This document shows, one piece after another, positions 63,538-64,000 of a DNA stretch of 64,000 nt. Source of the DNA: PALSA-505 sp036267135 (GTDB taxonomy: Bacteria > Actinomycetota > Actinomycetes > Streptosporangiales > Streptosporangiaceae); assembly GCA_036267135.1 (NCBI GenBank), contig DATAWQ010000079.1, positions 25,183 to 89,182 of the forward strand, in the 5' to 3' direction. A model generated the notes under the pieces. It was not told the DNA's origin. It did no database searches and was given only the letters and a program-made list of their open reading frames with translations. Both the position numbers and the translations under genes were made by a program. How positions within the stretch are numbered: the stretch's first letter is position 1; the number at the start of each line of letters is the position of its first letter.

Positions 63538-64000
63538 TCAGCGGGGGGCCAGGCCGCGGAGGATCTCGTCCACGACGCGGTCGGGGTAGTCCGGGGTGAT
63601 CGCCGCGACATCGTGCTTGCTGTGCACGATCACCGAGCCGTTGATCATGGCCATGGCCACCTCGACGTCGACATCGGGGCGAAGCTCGCCGGTGGCGATG
63701 CCGCGGCGCAGCACCGACCGGACCATCTCCCGGCGCGGCTCGATCACCGTCGCCTTGTAGCGCTCCATCAGCTTGGGGTACTTCGAGCCCTCGCCGAGCA
63801 ACAGGCTGTAGCGGCCGATCCACCGGGGGTCGGCCGCGTCCTGGCACATCACCTGGAGCATGGCGACCAGGTCGTCGCGGACCGACTCGCCGCGCGGCTC
63901 GGGCAGCGGCGACTTGATCGTCGCGAACGCCTCCAGCAGCAGGTCTTCCTTGCCCGGCCAGCGGCGGTAGATCGTGGCCTTGCCCACGCCGGCCCGGGCG
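63538..64000 (-). CDS. TetR family transcriptional regulator (partial, runs off right edge)
   Basis: 154 codons are visible to the window edge. The HTH end is RAGVGKATIYRRWPGKEDLLLEAF, the standard TetR recognition helix. The C-terminal domain (DDLVAMLQVMCQDAADPRWI, REMVRSVLRRGIATGELRPDVDVEVAMAMI) matches the TetR_C_16/AcrR-like group. The first ~35 residues lie outside. It probably controls the coupled PPOX-like gene and perhaps the aldo/keto reductase. Confidence 0.9.
   Translation of the reverse strand, partial: ARAGVGKATIYRRWPGKEDLLLEAFATIKSPLPEPRGESVRDDLVAMLQVMCQDAADPRWIGRYSLLLGEGSKYPKLMERYKATVIEPRREMVRSVLRRGIATGELRPDVDVEVAMAMINGSVIVHSKHDVAAITPDYPDRVVDEILRGLAPR

Noticed and set aside
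1..64000. tRNA, rRNA or prophage genes
   Set aside because: I saw no cloverleaf-like segment with a TTC loop motif, no rRNA core sequence, and no integrase, transposase, capsid or terminase motif. A tRNA-Sec near selD was looked for and not found.

Overview
The window is very GC-rich, uses GTG and some TTG starts freely, and codes densely on both strands. Several features point to a filamentous, mycothiol-type actinomycete of the Streptosporangiales or Catenulisporales kind: a mycothiol-dependent nitroreductase-like thioredoxin-fold protein, an MshC/CysRS-like ligase, secreted chitinase, SGNH lipase and S53 proteases, a class F sortase, and a large HTH/STAND/TPR regulator. The genus cannot be fixed from sequence alone. 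I see no rRNA, tRNA, CRISPR array, intact insertion sequence or phage module. This reads as ordinary chromosome with many small transcription units and several decayed genes.

Layout. 1-6 kb: a PstS-like binding protein cut by the left edge, a divergent HTH-NB-ARC-TPR regulator, an S41 peptidase remnant, and an aldo/keto reductase coupled to a serine/threonine dehydratase-like enzyme. 6-18 kb: chitinase with a strong promoter and palindromic operator, DmpA-type peptidase with a class V aminotransferase, cupin, arylsulfotransferase-like protein, peptide-binding lipoprotein, aldehyde dehydrogenase, and secreted NHL and hypothetical proteins. 18-29 kb: RecQ-like helicase fused to a phosphoribosyltransferase-like domain, an unknown protein, ArsR and membrane genes, RecD2, NUDIX-GNAT fusion, SGNH lipase, alpha/beta hydrolase, WYL fragment, and N-formylglutamate amidohydrolase. 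29-38 kb: AhpD-like/DoxX opposite alpha/beta hydrolase/TetR, an F420/PPOX fragment, VIT1-like and YnfA-like membrane proteins, nitroreductase-like protein, GNAT, BlaI/M56 pair, TorD-like chaperone, questin oxidase-like protein, and ArsR.

38-51 kb: RNase HI, membrane protein, MBL-rhodanese persulfide dioxygenase followed by an MshC-like ligase, kelch remnant, TlpA-SelD-GNAT unit divergent from CsoR-CopA (with two palindromic CsoR-type operators between them), class F sortase with DUF4397 protein, and a proline-rich membrane protein. 51-64 kb: two S53 proteases (one a 1921-residue modular exoprotein), a D-cysteine desulfhydrase/ACC deaminase-like enzyme, homogentisate dioxygenase, a VOC remnant, an aldo/keto reductase, and a PPOX/TetR pair cut by the right edge.

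The most unusual signals lie between genes. A pair of homologous intergenic stem-loops (21.07-21.12 kb and 53.88-53.93 kb) share pairing despite sequence drift. A family of 14-16 bp repeats built on TGAACGG sits at eight gene boundaries, some as inverted pairs. In-frame 9, 15 or 18 bp minisatellites occur in many gene termini. Each could be tested by a genome-wide search.
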